A program made the translations under genes and the position numbers. Source: Sinorhizobium numidicum (lineage in GTDB: Bacteria; Pseudomonadota; Alphaproteobacteria; Rhizobiales; Rhizobiaceae). Taken from it: a stretch of DNA of 64,000 nt. Positions within the stretch are counted from its first letter, which is position 1. Each line of letters begins with the position of its first letter. Below are positions 17,710 through 28,048 of the stretch, piece by piece. Under the pieces are notes generated by a model. The model had not been told where the DNA came from and searched no databases. It saw only the letters and a program-made list of their open reading frames with translations. The stretch covers positions 1,982,001 to 2,046,000 of the forward strand of contig NZ_CP120368.1 of the NCBI RefSeq assembly GCF_029892045.1, given 5' to 3'.

Positions 17710-19941
17710 ATGACGATTTCCAACACCCGCCCCATCACCCCGGACCTCATCGCCTCGCACGGGCTGAAACCCGACGAATACGAGCGGATCCTGAGCCTGA
17801 TCGGGCGCGAGCCGACCTTCACCGAGCTCGGCATTTTCTCGGCAATGTGGAATGAGCATTGTTCCTATAAATCCTCGAAGAAGTGGCTGCGGACGCTTCC
17901 GACCAAGGGACCGCGCGTCATCCAAGGTCCGGGTGAGAATGCCGGTGTCGTCGATATCGACGACGGCGACTGCGTCGTCTTTAAGATGGAGAGCCACAAC
18001 CATCCATCCTATATCGAGCCCTATCAGGGCGCGGCGACAGGCGTCGGCGGCATCCTGCGCGACGTCTTCACCATGGGCGCACGTCCGATCGCCGCGATGA
18101 ACGCGCTTCGCTTCGGCTCTCCCGACCATCCGAAGACCCGACACCTCGTCTCCGGCGTCGTTGCCGGCGTCGGCGGCTATGGTAATTCCTTCGGCGTTCC
18201 GACCGTCGGCGGCGAAGTCGAGTTCGACGCACGCTACAACGGCAACATCCTGGTCAATGCTTTTGCGGCGGGCTTGGCGAAGAGCGATTCGATCTTCTAT
18301 TCGAAAGCCGAAGGCGTCGGCCTTCCCGTTGTCTATCTCGGCGCCAAGACCGGCCGCGACGGCGTCGGCGGAGCGACGATGGCATCGGCGGAGTTCGACG
18401 AGTCGATCGAGGAGAAGCGCCCGACCGTGCAGGTCGGCGATCCTTTCACGGAAAAATGCCTGCTCGAAGCCTGCCTGGAACTGATGGAGACGGGCGCCGT
18501 CATCGCGATCCAGGACATGGGCGCTGCCGGTCTCACCTGCTCCGCCGTCGAGATGGGCGCTAAGGGCGATCTCGGCATCGAGCTTGATCTAGACAAGGTG
18601 CCGGTCCGTGAAGAGCGCATGACGGCCTACGAGATGATGCTCTCGGAGAGCCAGGAGCGCATGCTGATGGTGCTCCGCCCGGAAAAGGAAGAGGAAGCCA
18701 AGGCGATCTTCGTCAAGTGGGGTCTCGATTTCGCGATCGTCGGCAAGACCACGGATGATCTGCGCTTCCGCATTCTGCACCAGGGCGAAGAGGTGGCTAA
18801 CCTGCCGATCAAGGAACTTGGCGACGAGGCTCCGGAATATGACCGCCCGTGGACACCGGCAACGACGCCCTCGCCGCTCGCCACCAATGACATTCCCCGG
18901 GCCGACGTTGCCGACGCGCTCCTCAAGCTGGTCGGTTCGCCCAACAACTCCTCGCGCCGCTGGGTGTATGAGCAATATGACACGCTGATCCAGGGCAATT
19001 CGCTGCAATTGCCGGGGGGCGATGCCGGCGTCGTTCGCGTCGAAGGTCATGGGACCAAGGCGCTGGCCTTCTCCTCGGACGTTACTCCGCGCTATGTCGA
19101 GGCCGACCCCTTCGAAGGCGGCAAGCAGGCCGTTGCCGAATGCTGGCGCAACCTCACCGCGACTGGGGCGCTGCCGCTGGCGGCGACCGACAATCTGAAC
19201 TTCGGCAATCCCGAACGCCCGGAGATCATGAGCCAACTCGTTCACGCGATCAAAGGCATCGGCGAAGCCTGCCGTGCGCTCGAGTTCCCGATCGTTTCCG
19301 GCAACGTGTCGCTCTACAACGAGACGAACGGCCAAGCGATCCTGCCGACACCGACAATCGGTGGCGTCGGCCTCATCAAGGACTGGTCGAAGATGGCGCG
19401 TGTCCGCTTCGCCGCCGCCGATGAGGCGATCCTGCTTGCAGGAGCGCCGGAAAGCTGGGGCACCCACATCGGCCAGTCGGTCTATTTGCGCGACATTCAT
19501 GGCCGCACCGATGGTCCGGCGCCGCATGTGAATCTCGCGCATGAACGCAAGGTCGGCGATTTCGTCCGTGGCTTGATCGAGGACGGCCTGGCAACGGCCG
19601 TGCATGACTGCTCCTCGGGCGGCCTCGCACTTGCTGTCGCGGAAATGGCGATGGCCTCCGGCATTGGCGCGACGATCGAAGCGCCGGTAGCACATGATCC
19701 GATTCCCGTCTTCTACGGCGAGGACCAGGGCCGCTACGTCGTCACGGTAGCCGTCGCCAATGTCGATGCGGTTGCGGCGCGGGCGAAAGCCGCGGGCGTT
19801 GCGCTGCCGTTAGTCGGCAAGACGGGCGGCGATGCGGTGAAGCTCGGCGGTGCGAGAGCTGTCGCGATCAACGATCTGCGCTCCGCTCACGAATCCTGGT
19901 TCCCCGAATACATGGGCGGCGACCTCGCTCCCGACAATTGA
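17710..19941 (+). CDS. purL: FGAM synthase large subunit PurL
   Basis: 743 residues, the size of the small PurL type that needs separate PurS and PurQ. It converts FGAR to FGAM with ATP and ammonia. Motifs include [60 protein letters not shown] and [20 protein letters not shown]. The ATG follows AAGGA at a long spacing, so expression may be modest or start further upstream. bolA follows 126 bases downstream. Its partners are in the purC-purS-purQ unit at 12743-14587. Confidence 0.97.
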   Translation: MTISNTRPITPDLIASHGLKPDEYERILSLIGREPTFTELGIFSAMWNEHCSYKSSKKWLRTLPTKGPRVIQGPGENAGVVDIDDGDCVVFKMESHNHPSYIEPYQGAATGVGGILRDVFTMGARPIAAMNALRFGSPDHPKTRHLVSGVVAGVGGYGNSFGVPTVGGEVEFDARYNGNILVNAFAAGLAKSDSIFYSKAEGVGLPVVYLGAKTGRDGVGGATMASAEFDESIEEKRPTVQVGDPFTEKCLLEACLELMETGAVIAIQDMGAAGLTCSAVEMGAKGDLGIELDLDKVPVREERMTAYEMMLSESQERMLMVLRPEKEEEAKAIFVKWGLDFAIVGKTTDDLRFRILHQGEEVANLPIKELGDEAPEYDRPWTPATTPSPLATNDIPRADVADALLKLVGSPNNSSRRWVYEQYDTLIQGNSLQLPGGDAGVVRVEGHGTKALAFSSDVTPRYVEADPFEGGKQAVAECWRNLTATGALPLAATDNLNFGNPERPEIMSQLVHAIKGIGEACRALEFPIVSGNVSLYNETNGQAILPTPTIGGVGLIKDWSKMARVRFAAADEAILLAGAPESWGTHIGQSVYLRDIHGRTDGPAPHVNLAHERKVGDFVRGLIEDGLATAVHDCSSGGLALAVAEMAMASGIGATIEAPVAHDPIPVFYGEDQGRYVVTVAVANVDAVAARAKAAGVALPLVGKTGGDAVKLGGARAVAINDLRSAHESWFPEYMGGDLAPDN

Positions 19942-20067
19942 GCCCGATGCGGAGACGAGTTCGGGGCCGATTCACTATTTGCTTTCCGCCCCTGAATCGT
20001 GGTTCCCTTAAAACATGAATGGCGTCGGCAATGCTGCCGCCGCAGAATAAAAGGGAGTTGGCATATC

Positions 20068-20301
20068 ATGCCCATGACACCAGGCGACATCGAAGACATG
20101 ATCAAGGCCGGGATTCCCGGCGCGAAGGTCACGATCCGCGATTTGGCCGGTGACGGCGACCACTATGCCGCCGAAGTCGTGGCCGAAGCGTTTCGTGGCA
20201 AGACCCGCGTGCAGCAACACCAGATGGTCTACAACGCATTGAAGGGCAACATGGGCGGCGTGCTTCACGCACTCGCCCTTCAGACCAGCGCGCCGGAGTG
20301 A
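20068..20301 (+). CDS. BolA family protein
   Basis: 77 residues with the BolA pattern: PGDIEDMIKAGIPGAKVTIRDLAGDGDHY, then AEAFRGKTRVQQHQMVYNAL. BolA proteins pair with monothiol glutaredoxins to carry or sense iron-sulfur clusters, and a CGFS glutaredoxin is encoded 384 bases downstream. GGGAG precedes the ATG. A second ATG at 20074 would drop two residues. Confidence 0.92.
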   Translation: MPMTPGDIEDMIKAGIPGAKVTIRDLAGDGDHYAAEVVAEAFRGKTRVQQHQMVYNALKGNMGGVLHALALQTSAPE

Positions 20302-20308
20302 GCCTCAC

Positions 20309-20551
20309 ATGGCGGACCTGATCAAGGAGCTCGTCAGCGGCGTCGTTGACAGCGCGCCGAAGGAGATCCTGAGGAAGACCGGCGCGAGGCGAACCGCGAC
20401 GAGGCGGACGAAGCGCCGGACGAGCAAAGCCACATCGGGCGGCGTTCTCGCGGACATTATCGAAGCCGCGATCCGCAAGCCGGCAAAAAAACAGCTGAGC
20501 CGTCGCCGCACGGCTGCAGCCCGGAGCAAGTTACGTCGCCGTTCCTCCTGA
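20309..20551 (+). CDS. Hypothetical small basic protein
   Basis: 80 residues, strongly basic: the middle (RKTGARRTATRRTKRR) and the end (KKQLSRRRTAAARSKLRRRSS) are Arg/Lys-rich, while the first 18 residues (MADLIKELVSGVVDSAPK) look like an amphipathic helix, echoed by GGVLADIIEAAIRK. No family was recognised. It starts seven bases after the bolA stop in the same direction, which supports expression. Nucleic-acid or phosphate binding is only a guess from charge. Confidence 0.58.
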   Translation: MADLIKELVSGVVDSAPKEILRKTGARRTATRRTKRRTSKATSGGVLADIIEAAIRKPAKKQLSRRRTAAARSKLRRRSS

Positions 20552-20684
20552 GAGTGGTTCGGAAGCCACATCTTGAAGCCCATCAATATTTGTTGCGATT
20601 GGGTGGTGAAAATCACGCGCACGCATGCTATCTAAGCGGCAATCGACATCCGGTCCTTGAAGCCGGCGCAGGAAGGAAGACAAC

Positions 20685-21020
20685 ATGAGCGGAATTCACG
20701 ATTTCATTGATAACGAAGTCAAGACGAACGACGTCGTTCTTTTCATGAAGGGCACGCCGCAGTTTCCGCAGTGTGGCTTCTCCGGCCAGGTGGTGCAGAT
20801 TCTCGACTATATCGGCGTCGACTACAAAGGCATCAACGTGCTGGCCGATGCGGATCTTCGTCAGGGCATCAAGGACTACTCCAATTGGCCGACAATTCCG
20901 CAGCTTTACGTGAAGGGCGAATTCGTCGGCGGCTGTGACATCGTGCGGGAAATGTTCCAGGCCGGCGAATTGCAGTCGCACCTGCAGGAGCAGGGCGTTT
21001 CCGTGAAGGGCGCCGCCTGA
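20685..21020 (+). CDS. grxD: Monothiol glutaredoxin (Grx4/GrxD type)
   Basis: 111 residues. The active site is CGFS with Cys30 in FPQCGFSG, and glutathione-binding residues are in [21 protein letters not shown]. These proteins hold a 2Fe-2S cluster with glutathione and often with BolA, and act in cluster trafficking. The bolA gene is close upstream on the same strand. A GGAAGGAAG site precedes the ATG and a rho-independent terminator follows at 21056. Confidence 0.95.
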   Translation: MSGIHDFIDNEVKTNDVVLFMKGTPQFPQCGFSGQVVQILDYIGVDYKGINVLADADLRQGIKDYSNWPTIPQLYVKGEFVGGCDIVREMFQAGELQSHLQEQGVSVKGAA

Positions 21021-21055
21021 CGCCTCTCCATCGGTCTCTTTCGCGACCATCGGAA

Positions 21056-21079
21056 AAGGCGGGCTGACCGCCTTTTTTT
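21056..21079 (+). terminator. Terminator after grxD
   Basis: A 7-bp stem, AAGGCGG paired with CCGCCTT, around GCTGA and followed by a run of Ts. It starts 36 bases after the grxD stop. Confidence 0.85.
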
Positions 21080-21486
21080 GATTCTGGACATATATCCTGG
21101 CTATCTAAATTTCGATGCGCTCCATCAGCGGTGCGAGATTTTCGGCCGGTCGTGAAGCGTTCTGATAGCTCGGCCTAAGCGGATCTTGAGTACCCTTTTC
21201 CCGGATCGCAGCGGGAAGTGACATCGATTTCGCCCGGCACCTTGCTTGCTGCATTCTCAGCAATTCAAGTGCGCTATAAGCCCGACATGCCGACCGGCAG
21301 CGCCAGCCGACTGTCTTCCTCCGATTTCGGACGCGAACGCGGAGCACGATTGGCGCTTGGTTGCTTGAGCCCAAAGGCTGCGGTTCCGCAGTAAATTTTA
21401 AAGCGTCAAAGCGACATCCGCGTATCCTTGTACATGCGGACATTTGAAACCGGCTGTAGTGCCTTGCGGTCGGCAGGATATATGAA
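21080..21486. other. About 400-base gap upstream of the first Bcr/CflA transporter
   Basis: No credible gene. A minus-strand open frame across 21105-21443 is Arg/Ser-rich with no recognisable product. No RNA gene was recognised. Confidence 0.55.
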
Positions 21487-22725
21487 ATGACAAAGCCATT
21501 AGATCAAACAGCCGCCTTATCCGGACTGACGAAGGTCCAGTTCATCGCCCTGATGGCGATGCTAATGTCGATCAATGCGATCTCGATCGACATCATGCTG
21601 CCGGGACTGCAGGAAATCGGCGCCAGCCTTGGCGTCAGTGACGAAAACGATCGGCAATATGTGATCTCGGCCTATCTTGTCGGGATGGGGTTCGCGCAGC
21701 TGTTCTTCGGTCCGCTTTCCGATCGGCTTGGCCGGAAGGCACCCCTAATCGGAGGGCTGACGCTCTACGCGCTCTGCGCTCTGGCGATCGTCTTTGTGCC
21801 CACATTCACGATGCTGCTGCTCTTGCGCTTCGTGCAGGGTGTCGGTGCGGCGGCAACCCGGGTCGTCACCGTCTCGGTCGTCCGCGACGTGTATGGCGGA
21901 CGCCAAATGGCGGAGATCATGTCGCTCGTGATGATGGTGTTCATGATCGTTCCGGTGATCGCGCCGAGCATCGGACAATTGATCATGATTTTTGCCGAAT
22001 GGCGCATGATCTTCGTCGTCATCGCGCTCTTCGCGCTCGCTATTTCAGTCCCGGTAGCGACACGCCTTCGCGAAACGCTGGCTCCCACCCATCGGCGCGC
22101 CTTCACGGCCGCGGTGATTCTCGACGGCTTTCGCGTCGTTCTGACGAACCGGATCGCACTGTTCTACACGCTGGCGACATCGGTTCTCCTCGGCGCGCTT
22201 TTCGGCTTCATCAACTCCGCTCAGCAGATCCTCGTCGGCGTCTATGGGCTGGGCATCTGGTTCCCGGTCGTGTTTGCGTCCTTCGCCGGCATGATGGCGG
22301 TCGCTTCCTTCACCAATTCGCGCCTGGTGCAGCGGTTCGGAATGCGGGCTCTATCGCATACCGCGCTGCTCGGCTTCACGCTGGCGAGCTTTGTCTGGGT
22401 GGCCGTGTCGCTGCTCGGGACATTGCCCCTGCCGCTCTTTGTGATCGTCTACGCCGCTGTGATGTTCCAGTTCGGCCTGATGGCTGCCAATTTCAACGCG
22501 ATGGCGATGGAGCCGCTGGGGCACGTGGCCGGCACGGCGTCATCCGTGCTCGGCTTCATGCAGACGATCGGCGGCGGCGTTATCGGCGCGTTTATCGGTC
22601 AGGCCTTCAACGGCAGCGTGACTCCGCTCGCCATCGGCTCCTTCGCGGTCGGCGTGCTTGCCGTGGTTTTCGTGCTGGTCGCGGAGCGCGGCAGGCTCTT
22701 CAGGCCGCACAATCCGGCAGGTTAG
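21487..22725 (+). CDS. Bcr/CflA-type MFS drug transporter (first of a tandem pair)
   Basis: 412 residues with 12 predicted membrane segments. The MFS loop 2-3 motif is GPLSDRLGRKAPL, and the family-specific TM1 IDIMLPGLQEIG matches the Bcr/CflA subfamily, which exports bicyclomycin, chloramphenicol or other small compounds with proton antiport. It is followed 95 bases later by a paralogue with the same architecture. No regulator is adjacent, so the natural substrate is unknown. Confidence 0.9.
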   Translation: MTKPLDQTAALSGLTKVQFIALMAMLMSINAISIDIMLPGLQEIGASLGVSDENDRQYVISAYLVGMGFAQLFFGPLSDRLGRKAPLIGGLTLYALCALAIVFVPTFTMLLLLRFVQGVGAAATRVVTVSVVRDVYGGRQMAEIMSLVMMVFMIVPVIAPSIGQLIMIFAEWRMIFVVIALFALAISVPVATRLRETLAPTHRRAFTAAVILDGFRVVLTNRIALFYTLATSVLLGALFGFINSAQQILVGVYGLGIWFPVVFASFAGMMAVASFTNSRLVQRFGMRALSHTALLGFTLASFVWVAVSLLGTLPLPLFVIVYAAVMFQFGLMAANFNAMAMEPLGHVAGTASSVLGFMQTIGGGVIGAFIGQAFNGSVTPLAIGSFAVGVLAVVFVLVAERGRLFRPHNPAG

Positions 22726-22820
22726 TCGGACGCGGGATCTGACACCCGGAGCTATACTTCGCGCCACACCGACTGCGACGTTTTTCGTCCCAAAAAGATG
22801 ACCATTACGGATATTTGAAA

Positions 22821-24110
22821 ATGACTTCCATAACCGAGAATTCCGCCTCATCGAACGAGGTCTCGGGCGCCGCCCGCATCAGCATGGGCCTCGTCGAGTT
22901 CATCGTCACCATCGCCCTCATGACCGCGAGCGTCGCGATCGCGATCGACAGCATGCTGCCGGCTCTTCAGAGCATCGGGCAGTCGTTTGATGTCGCCAAT
23001 GCCAACGACGCGCAGCTCGTCATCGGCATCTTCCTCCTCGGATTCGGCTTCTCGCAGATTTTCTTCGGCAGCCTCTCCGACGCCTTCGGGCGGCGTATCG
23101 TGCTGCTCGGCGGGCTGGCTTTCTTCACCCTCTCGACCTTCGCCGCGTCGCAGGCGACGAGCTTTGAAGCGCTGCTCGTGCTGCGCTTCGTTCAGGGCAT
23201 TGGGGCGGCGGCCATCCGCATCACGACCATGGCGATCGTTCGCGACTGTTTCGGCGGCCGCGAGATGGCGCGCGTCATGTCCTATGTCATGATCGTCTTC
23301 ATGATCGTGCCGATCGTCGCTCCGTCCCTCGGCCAGCTCGTGATCGTTTATGCCAACTGGCACTGGATCTTCATTTTGATCGGCGCGATCGGCACAGTCC
23401 TATTCCTTTGGGCCTTGACGCGGATGAAGGAGTCGCTGGCGGAGGAGGAACGCCTGCCGCTTTCGGTAGGCGCCGTCCTTTCTGGCTTCCGTACGGTTCT
23501 GACGAACCGCATCACCTGTGGCTATATGATCGGGCTTACGCTCTTCTCTGCCGTCATCTGCGCCTATATCGTCAGCGTTCAGCAGATCTTCGGCGAGATC
23601 TACGGCCTTGGCGACTGGCTGCCGATCGCTTTTGCGGGAACGGCGGGCGGCATTGCGGTCGCCAATTTCGCCAACGGCTTCTTTGTCCGCAGCTTCGGCA
23701 TGCGCCGCATATCGCATGCGGCAATGATCGTCTTCACCCTGCTTGCAGCTGTCGGCTACGCCATGTCGCTTGTCGGCACGCCGGCCTTCGCCGTCAGCTA
23801 TCTCCTGTTCTCGGCCCTGCTGATGCTCTTCGCTCTCATTGCCACCAACTTCACCGCGATCAGCCTAGAGCCGATGGGACATCTTGCCGGAACGGCAACC
23901 GCGATCACCGGCTTCGTTTCGACAACCGGCGGCACGCTCCTCGGCGCTGCGGTCGGCCAGCTCTTCAACGGTACGCTGCAGCCCTTGTTCGGTGGCTTCG
24001 CCCTCTTCGGTTTGTTCACCATCCTCGCAACGTTGTGGGCGGAGGAGGGAAAGCTCTTCACGCATCCGGGCGACAAGGACGCGGCGCTCGACCCCGGCGG
24101 CCACATGTAA
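22821..24110 (+). CDS. Bcr/CflA-type MFS drug transporter (second of a tandem pair)
   Basis: 429 residues and 12 predicted membrane segments, with GSLSDAFGRRIVL as the MFS motif and IDSMLPALQSIG in TM1. Its loops IGAAAIRITTMAIVRDCFGGREMARVMSYVM align by eye with the upstream protein, so the two genes probably arose by duplication. The ATG at 22821 is chosen over the TTG at 22815. A strong terminator follows at 24117. Confidence 0.9.
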   Translation: MTSITENSASSNEVSGAARISMGLVEFIVTIALMTASVAIAIDSMLPALQSIGQSFDVANANDAQLVIGIFLLGFGFSQIFFGSLSDAFGRRIVLLGGLAFFTLSTFAASQATSFEALLVLRFVQGIGAAAIRITTMAIVRDCFGGREMARVMSYVMIVFMIVPIVAPSLGQLVIVYANWHWIFILIGAIGTVLFLWALTRMKESLAEEERLPLSVGAVLSGFRTVLTNRITCGYMIGLTLFSAVICAYIVSVQQIFGEIYGLGDWLPIAFAGTAGGIAVANFANGFFVRSFGMRRISHAAMIVFTLLAAVGYAMSLVGTPAFAVSYLLFSALLMLFALIATNFTAISLEPMGHLAGTATAITGFVSTTGGTLLGAAVGQLFNGTLQPLFGGFALFGLFTILATLWAEEGKLFTHPGDKDAALDPGGHM

Positions 24111-24116
24111 CGAAAA

Positions 24117-24142
24117 AGCCCGCTCGGTTAGCCGAGCGGGCT
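24117..24142. terminator. Bidirectional terminator between the MFS pair and the IMPase-family gene
   Basis: An 11-bp perfect stem, AGCCCGCTCGG paired with CCGAGCGGGCT, with a TTAG loop. A-rich and T-rich flanks suit both convergent transcripts. Confidence 0.88.
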
Positions 24143-24168
24143 TCCCCTTTTATATGTTTTCCGCACGA

Positions 24169-24993
24169 TCAGACGATAAACACCTCGCGCCGTAGCGCAT
24201 CCCAGCTTTCCTTGTCCGTGGCGAGAAGCAGGCCGCCATTAATGTGTGCCGGCAGATAGCGCGAACCGTCGAAGCGCGCCGCATAGGCGCCCGCCTCTTC
24301 GGCGATCAGAGTGCCGGCGAGATGATCCCACGGCATCAGCTTCTGATACATCAGGAAGTGCAGGTGGCCGCCCGCAAAGATACGGTATTCATGTGCTGCA
24401 CAGCGGTAACTGGTCGTCATCCGAACCTTTGCCATGTTGGCCATGACGATCCGGCGGTCGTCCTTCTTGTAGAAACCCGTCGATGCGCCACCCACCATGC
24501 TTTCGAGCGGCACACCGGCGGTGACCGCCAGTTTTTCCTGCGAACCATCAGGCCTGCACATCCAGGCGCCAGAGCCTTTCTCCGCGATGACCCAGTCGTT
24601 GCCGAGCGGATCGTAGATGATGCCGGCGACCGTCTCGCCCTTGGCAACCACGCTTGCCATCACCCCGAAAAGCGGCAGACCGGCTGCGAAATTGAAGGTC
24701 CCGTCGATCGGATCGACGACGATTGCAAGATCGGCACCGTCGAGCTTGTCCAAAAGCGCGGGATCGGCGGCGACAGATTCCTCGCCGATGAAGACGGCGC
24801 CCGGCGCGATTGCATCGATCTTCGATTTGATCAGCCTTTCGGCTGCCTCATCGCCTTCGGTGACGAGGTCGATCGCCTCCGATTTCATCCGCACATCACC
24901 CGATCCGAGATTACGGAACCGCGGCAGGATTTCCTTGACCGCCGCCTCCTGCAGAAGATTGGCAAGCGCGGCGATATCGACGGATTGGCTCAT
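24169..24993 (-). CDS. Inositol monophosphatase family enzyme
   Basis: 274 residues with the metal-binding motifs of the family: [31 protein letters not shown] and the C-terminal [16 protein letters not shown]. Relatives hydrolyse inositol phosphates, histidinol phosphate or 3'-phosphoadenosine nucleotides; the exact substrate cannot be read from the sequence. The ATG at 24993 overlaps the ttcA stop as ATGA, so both are made from one message. Confidence 0.9.
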   Translation of the reverse strand: MSQSVDIAALANLLQEAAVKEILPRFRNLGSGDVRMKSEAIDLVTEGDEAAERLIKSKIDAIAPGAVFIGEESVAADPALLDKLDGADLAIVVDPIDGTFNFAAGLPLFGVMASVVAKGETVAGIIYDPLGNDWVIAEKGSGAWMCRPDGSQEKLAVTAGVPLESMVGGASTGFYKKDDRRIVMANMAKVRMTTSYRCAAHEYRIFAGGHLHFLMYQKLMPWDHLAGTLIAEEAGAYAARFDGSRYLPAHINGGLLLATDKESWDALRREVFIV

Positions 24994-25874
24994 TCTTTGG
25001 GCTCCGGAGAGAGGGATAGGAAATCGAAAAGCTTCGGATCGAGCAGGTGCGACGGATTTACATGCCCGAGCGCGCGCAGCATCGTGTCCTTGCGGCCCGG
25101 CATGCGACGCTCGATATCGGCGAGCATCGCCTTCATCGCATTGCGCTCGAGACCGTCCTGCGAGCCGCAGAGGTCGCAAGGGATGATCGGAAACTCCATT
25201 GCCGCCGCGAACTTGGCGAGATCGTCTTCAGCCGCATAGGCAAGCGGCCTCAGCACCATGAGGTCGCCTTCGTCGTTGAGAAGCTTCGCCGGCATCGATG
25301 CAAGCCGCCCGCCATGGAAGAAATTCATGAAGAAGGTTTCGAGAATGTCCTCGCGATGATGTCCCAGCACCAGTGCGTCGCAGCCCTCCTCCCGCGCGAC
25401 GCGGTAGAGATTGCCGCGGCGGAGCCGCGAACAGAGCGAGCAATAAGTAGCGCCTGTCGGCACCTTTTCCTTCACGATCGAATAGGTGTCGCGATATTCG
25501 ATCCGATGCTTGACGCCGATAGAGGAAAGGTATTCCGGCAATATGTGTTTCGGGAAATTCGGCTGGCCCTGATCGAGATTGCAGGCGATGAGTTCGACCG
25601 GAAGAAGACCGCGCCATTGCAGGTCCATCAAGAGCGCCAGCAGGCTGTAACTGTCCTTGCCGCCGGAGACACCCACCAGCCAGCGCTTCGACTCCTTCAG
25701 CATACCGAAATCTTCGATCGCCTGTCGTACCTGCCGCAGCAAGCGCTTCCGGAGTTTGTTGAAGGAGACGGAGGACGGCATCCGCGCAAAGAGCGGATGA
25801 GTATCGGCGCTGGCGTCCTCGTCATCGACGGCGGTGTTCGCCGTGTCGTGCCGGGGCGATTGGGAGAGTTCCAT
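24990..25874 (-). CDS. ttcA: tRNA 2-thiocytidine(32) synthetase TtcA
   Basis: 294 residues. The PP-loop is [12 protein letters not shown], followed by [10 protein letters not shown] (the CxxC pair) and DLCGSQ, the cysteines that in TtcA hold an iron-sulfur cluster. It thiolates cytidine 32 of some tRNAs with ATP. The ATG at 25874 is selected; an upstream frame from 25934 adds 20 residues of no family likeness. The gene is coupled by an ATGA overlap to the IMPase-family gene. Confidence 0.92.
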   Translation of the reverse strand: MELSQSPRHDTANTAVDDEDASADTHPLFARMPSSVSFNKLRKRLLRQVRQAIEDFGMLKESKRWLVGVSGGKDSYSLLALLMDLQWRGLLPVELIACNLDQGQPNFPKHILPEYLSSIGVKHRIEYRDTYSIVKEKVPTGATYCSLCSRLRRGNLYRVAREEGCDALVLGHHREDILETFFMNFFHGGRLASMPAKLLNDEGDLMVLRPLAYAAEDDLAKFAAAMEFPIIPCDLCGSQDGLERNAMKAMLADIERRMPGRKDTMLRALGHVNPSHLLDPKLFDFLSLSPEPKE

Positions 25875-25985
25875 GGCGGCGGTCTCGAAATAGCAGGCGG
25901 AAAAGGAAACACCCGAAAAAGCCTGAATCAGCACTTGCCCCGTCCGGTCCCGAAGATCAAGGGAAAACGGGTTTTGACCAGATTG

Positions 25986-26933
25986 TCAGGGGCCGAAAAC
26001 CGACCAACCGGTACGGGCGGCCAGCATTTCGAGCGCCAGCGATCCGAGCAGCGAGTTGCCGTTCTCGTTGAGCCCCGGAGACCAGACCGCGACGGAAGCT
26101 TTTCCCGGCGCGACCGCCAGGATGCCTCCACCGACGCCGCTCTTGCCGGGCAGGCCGACGCGATAGGCGAAATCACCTGAGCCGTCATAGTGGCCGCAGG
26201 TAAGCATCAGCGCATTGATGCGCCGCGCTCGCTGACGCGAGACAACGGAGTGTCCAGTCAGCGGATTTGTGCCGCCGGCGGCGAGAAACAATCCGGATTT
26301 GGCAAGCTGGCTGCAGGTCATCGCCAGCGCGCAATGGTGGAAATAGACACCAAGCACGTGCTCAACCGGATGATCGAGCTTGCCGAACGACCGCATGAAA
26401 CTGGCAAGCGCGAAATTTCGGTAGCCGGTTGCAGTCTCCGAGCGCGCGACTTCGTGGTCGATGACGATATTGTCGTCATCCGCGAGATAGCGGACGAACT
26501 GCACGATTTCGCCGATCAGTTCCTTCGGCGTATGGCCTGCGAGGATGAGGTCGCTGATCGTGATCGCCCCGGCATTGATGAAGGGGTTCCGCGGCTTGCC
26601 ACCTTCATGTTCGAGCTGAACGATCGAATTGAAGGCGGAGCCCGACGGCTCGCGCCCTACCCGATGCCAGATGTTCTCGCCGTGCTTGCCGAGCGCCAAC
26701 GTCAGTGTGAAAACCTTGGAAATGCTCTGAATCGAAAATGGAACCTCCGCATCGCCGACGCGATGCACCTGACCACCGGTTGTGACGATCGCCATGCCGA
26801 ACCGGCCCGCATCGACGCGGGCGAGCTGTGGGATGTAGTCGGCAACTTTGCCTTCGCCGAGGCGCGGCGTCAGCTCGCGATAGATGTCGTCGAGGATCAA
26901 TTGCAGATCCTGTTGCGCATTCTGCTCCGGCAT
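25986..26933 (-). CDS. glsA: Glutaminase
   Basis: 315 residues of the serine-dependent glutaminase family. It hydrolyses glutamine to glutamate and ammonia. The catalytic Ser-x-x-Lys is in [11 protein letters not shown], with [20 protein letters not shown] and [22 protein letters not shown] as further family motifs. GAGGAG sits nine bases before the ATG. Repeat copy 2 lies directly upstream. No cofactor or partner is expected; it may supply acid tolerance or nitrogen scavenging. Confidence 0.95.
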   Translation of the reverse strand: MPEQNAQQDLQLILDDIYRELTPRLGEGKVADYIPQLARVDAGRFGMAIVTTGGQVHRVGDAEVPFSIQSISKVFTLTLALGKHGENIWHRVGREPSGSAFNSIVQLEHEGGKPRNPFINAGAITISDLILAGHTPKELIGEIVQFVRYLADDDNIVIDHEVARSETATGYRNFALASFMRSFGKLDHPVEHVLGVYFHHCALAMTCSQLAKSGLFLAAGGTNPLTGHSVVSRQRARRINALMLTCGHYDGSGDFAYRVGLPGKSGVGGGILAVAPGKASVAVWSPGLNENGNSLLGSLALEMLAARTGWSVFGP

Positions 26934-26950
26934 ACGGCACTCCTCGATCC

Positions 26951-27052
26951 TACAGCGCCGCGCGTTTTATCAGACGCGCAAAAATCGCTGTAGCGCTTTG
27001 AATTGCTGCATAATTCCTTAGATCGAAATCGATCTAGGGAATTATCCGATAG
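26951..27052 (-). repeat. Mosaic palindromic intergenic repeat, copy 2
   Basis: Read on the minus strand it matches copy 1: the palindrome AGATCGATTTCGATCTAAGG, then GGAATTATGCAGCAATTCAA, then GCGCTACAGCG, a TTGCGCGTC...GACGCGC-like hairpin and GGCGCTGTA. It sits between rpsD and glsA, just ahead of the glsA start. Confidence 0.75.
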
Positions 27053-27124
27053 AGCGGGATGGGAAAGTGCGTGCGGTTGTCCGCCCCGCATTCCGCTCTG
27101 ACTTATTTGTCCGGCATTTCCGTA

Positions 27125-27153
27125 TAAAAAAACCGCCCGTCTCCGGGCGGTTT
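27125..27153 (-). terminator. Terminator after rpsD
   Basis: On the minus strand, AAACCGCCCG pairs with CGGGCGGTTT around a 4-base loop and a long T-run follows. It starts about 30 bases past the rpsD stop. Confidence 0.9.
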
Positions 27154-27182
27154 CGAAAGCTTTACAAGGCCAAGGCCCCGGA

Positions 27183-27800
27183 TTAGCGCGAATAGAATTC
27201 GACGACCAGGTGCGGTTCCATGACGACCGCGTACGGAACGTCGGAGAGAACCGGAACACGGACATAGGTCGCAATCATCTTGTTGTGATCGGCTTCGATG
27301 TAGTCCGGAACGTCGCGCTCAGCGAGCTGTATCGATTCGAGAACCGAAACGAGCTGCTTGGACTTTTCCTTGACTTCGATGACGTCGCCCGGCTTGCAGC
27401 GGTACGAACCAATGTTGACGCGAACGCCGTTGACCTTCACGTGGCCATGGTTGACGAACTGGCGAGCGGCAAAGACCGTCGGAACGAACTTGGCGCGGTA
27501 GACGATCGCGTCGAGGCGCGATTCGAGCAGACCGATCAGGTTCTCCGGGGTATCGCCCTTGCGGCGGGAAGCCTCGGCGAAGATCGCACGGAACTGCTTC
27601 TCACGGATATCGCCGTAGTAGCCCTTCAGCTTCTGCTTGGCGCGCAACTGCACGCCGAAGTCGGAGAGCTTGGACTTGCGGCGCTGGCCGTGCTGGCCGG
27701 GGCCGTATTCACGACGGTTCACCGGGGACTTCGGGCGGCCCCAGATGTTTTCGCCCATGCGGCGGTCAATTTTGTACTTGGACGATTCGCGTTTGCTCAT
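27183..27800 (-). CDS. rpsD: 30S ribosomal protein S4
   Basis: 205 residues, the expected length. It begins [21 protein letters not shown] and contains [27 protein letters not shown] and the S4 RNA-binding domain [32 protein letters not shown]4 nucleates assembly of the small subunit. In this lineage it stands alone, as here, not in the alpha operon. The ATG at 27800 follows AGGAAA. The strong terminator at 27125 closes the unit. Confidence 0.97.
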   Translation of the reverse strand: MSKRESSKYKIDRRMGENIWGRPKSPVNRREYGPGQHGQRRKSKLSDFGVQLRAKQKLKGYYGDIREKQFRAIFAEASRRKGDTPENLIGLLESRLDAIVYRAKFVPTVFAARQFVNHGHVKVNGVRVNIGSYRCKPGDVIEVKEKSKQLVSVLESIQLAERDVPDYIEADHNKMIATYVRVPVLSDVPYAVVMEPHLVVEFYSR

Positions 27801-28048
27801 CGCATTTCCTTTCAAACAGTTACACCGGTTTGTTGCCAAACCGGATCAAGGAAACACGCCCTCCTCTGAACCCCATTTTGGGAGTTCTGACAGGCCTCTC
27901 ACGATCACGCTGCCGGAGAAACCACGGGACATGTCAAATGAAACACCGGGCATTTCCGCCCGGCGTTGGGCGGGTCTTTACGCACTGACCACTGAATTGT
28001 CAACGGAATATGACGGAAACACAGCGATTTCCCACACTCTCCGCCACC

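Noticed and set aside
21105..21443. Minus-strand 112-codon frame upstream of the first MFS gene
   Set aside because: Composition is Arg/Ser-rich without domain or ribosome-binding site; the region is better read as intergenic.
24169..24993. Naming the inositol-monophosphatase-family gene suhB or hisN
   Set aside because: The metal-binding motifs place it in the family only. Substrate-specific residues cannot be assigned by eye, so no symbol was given.
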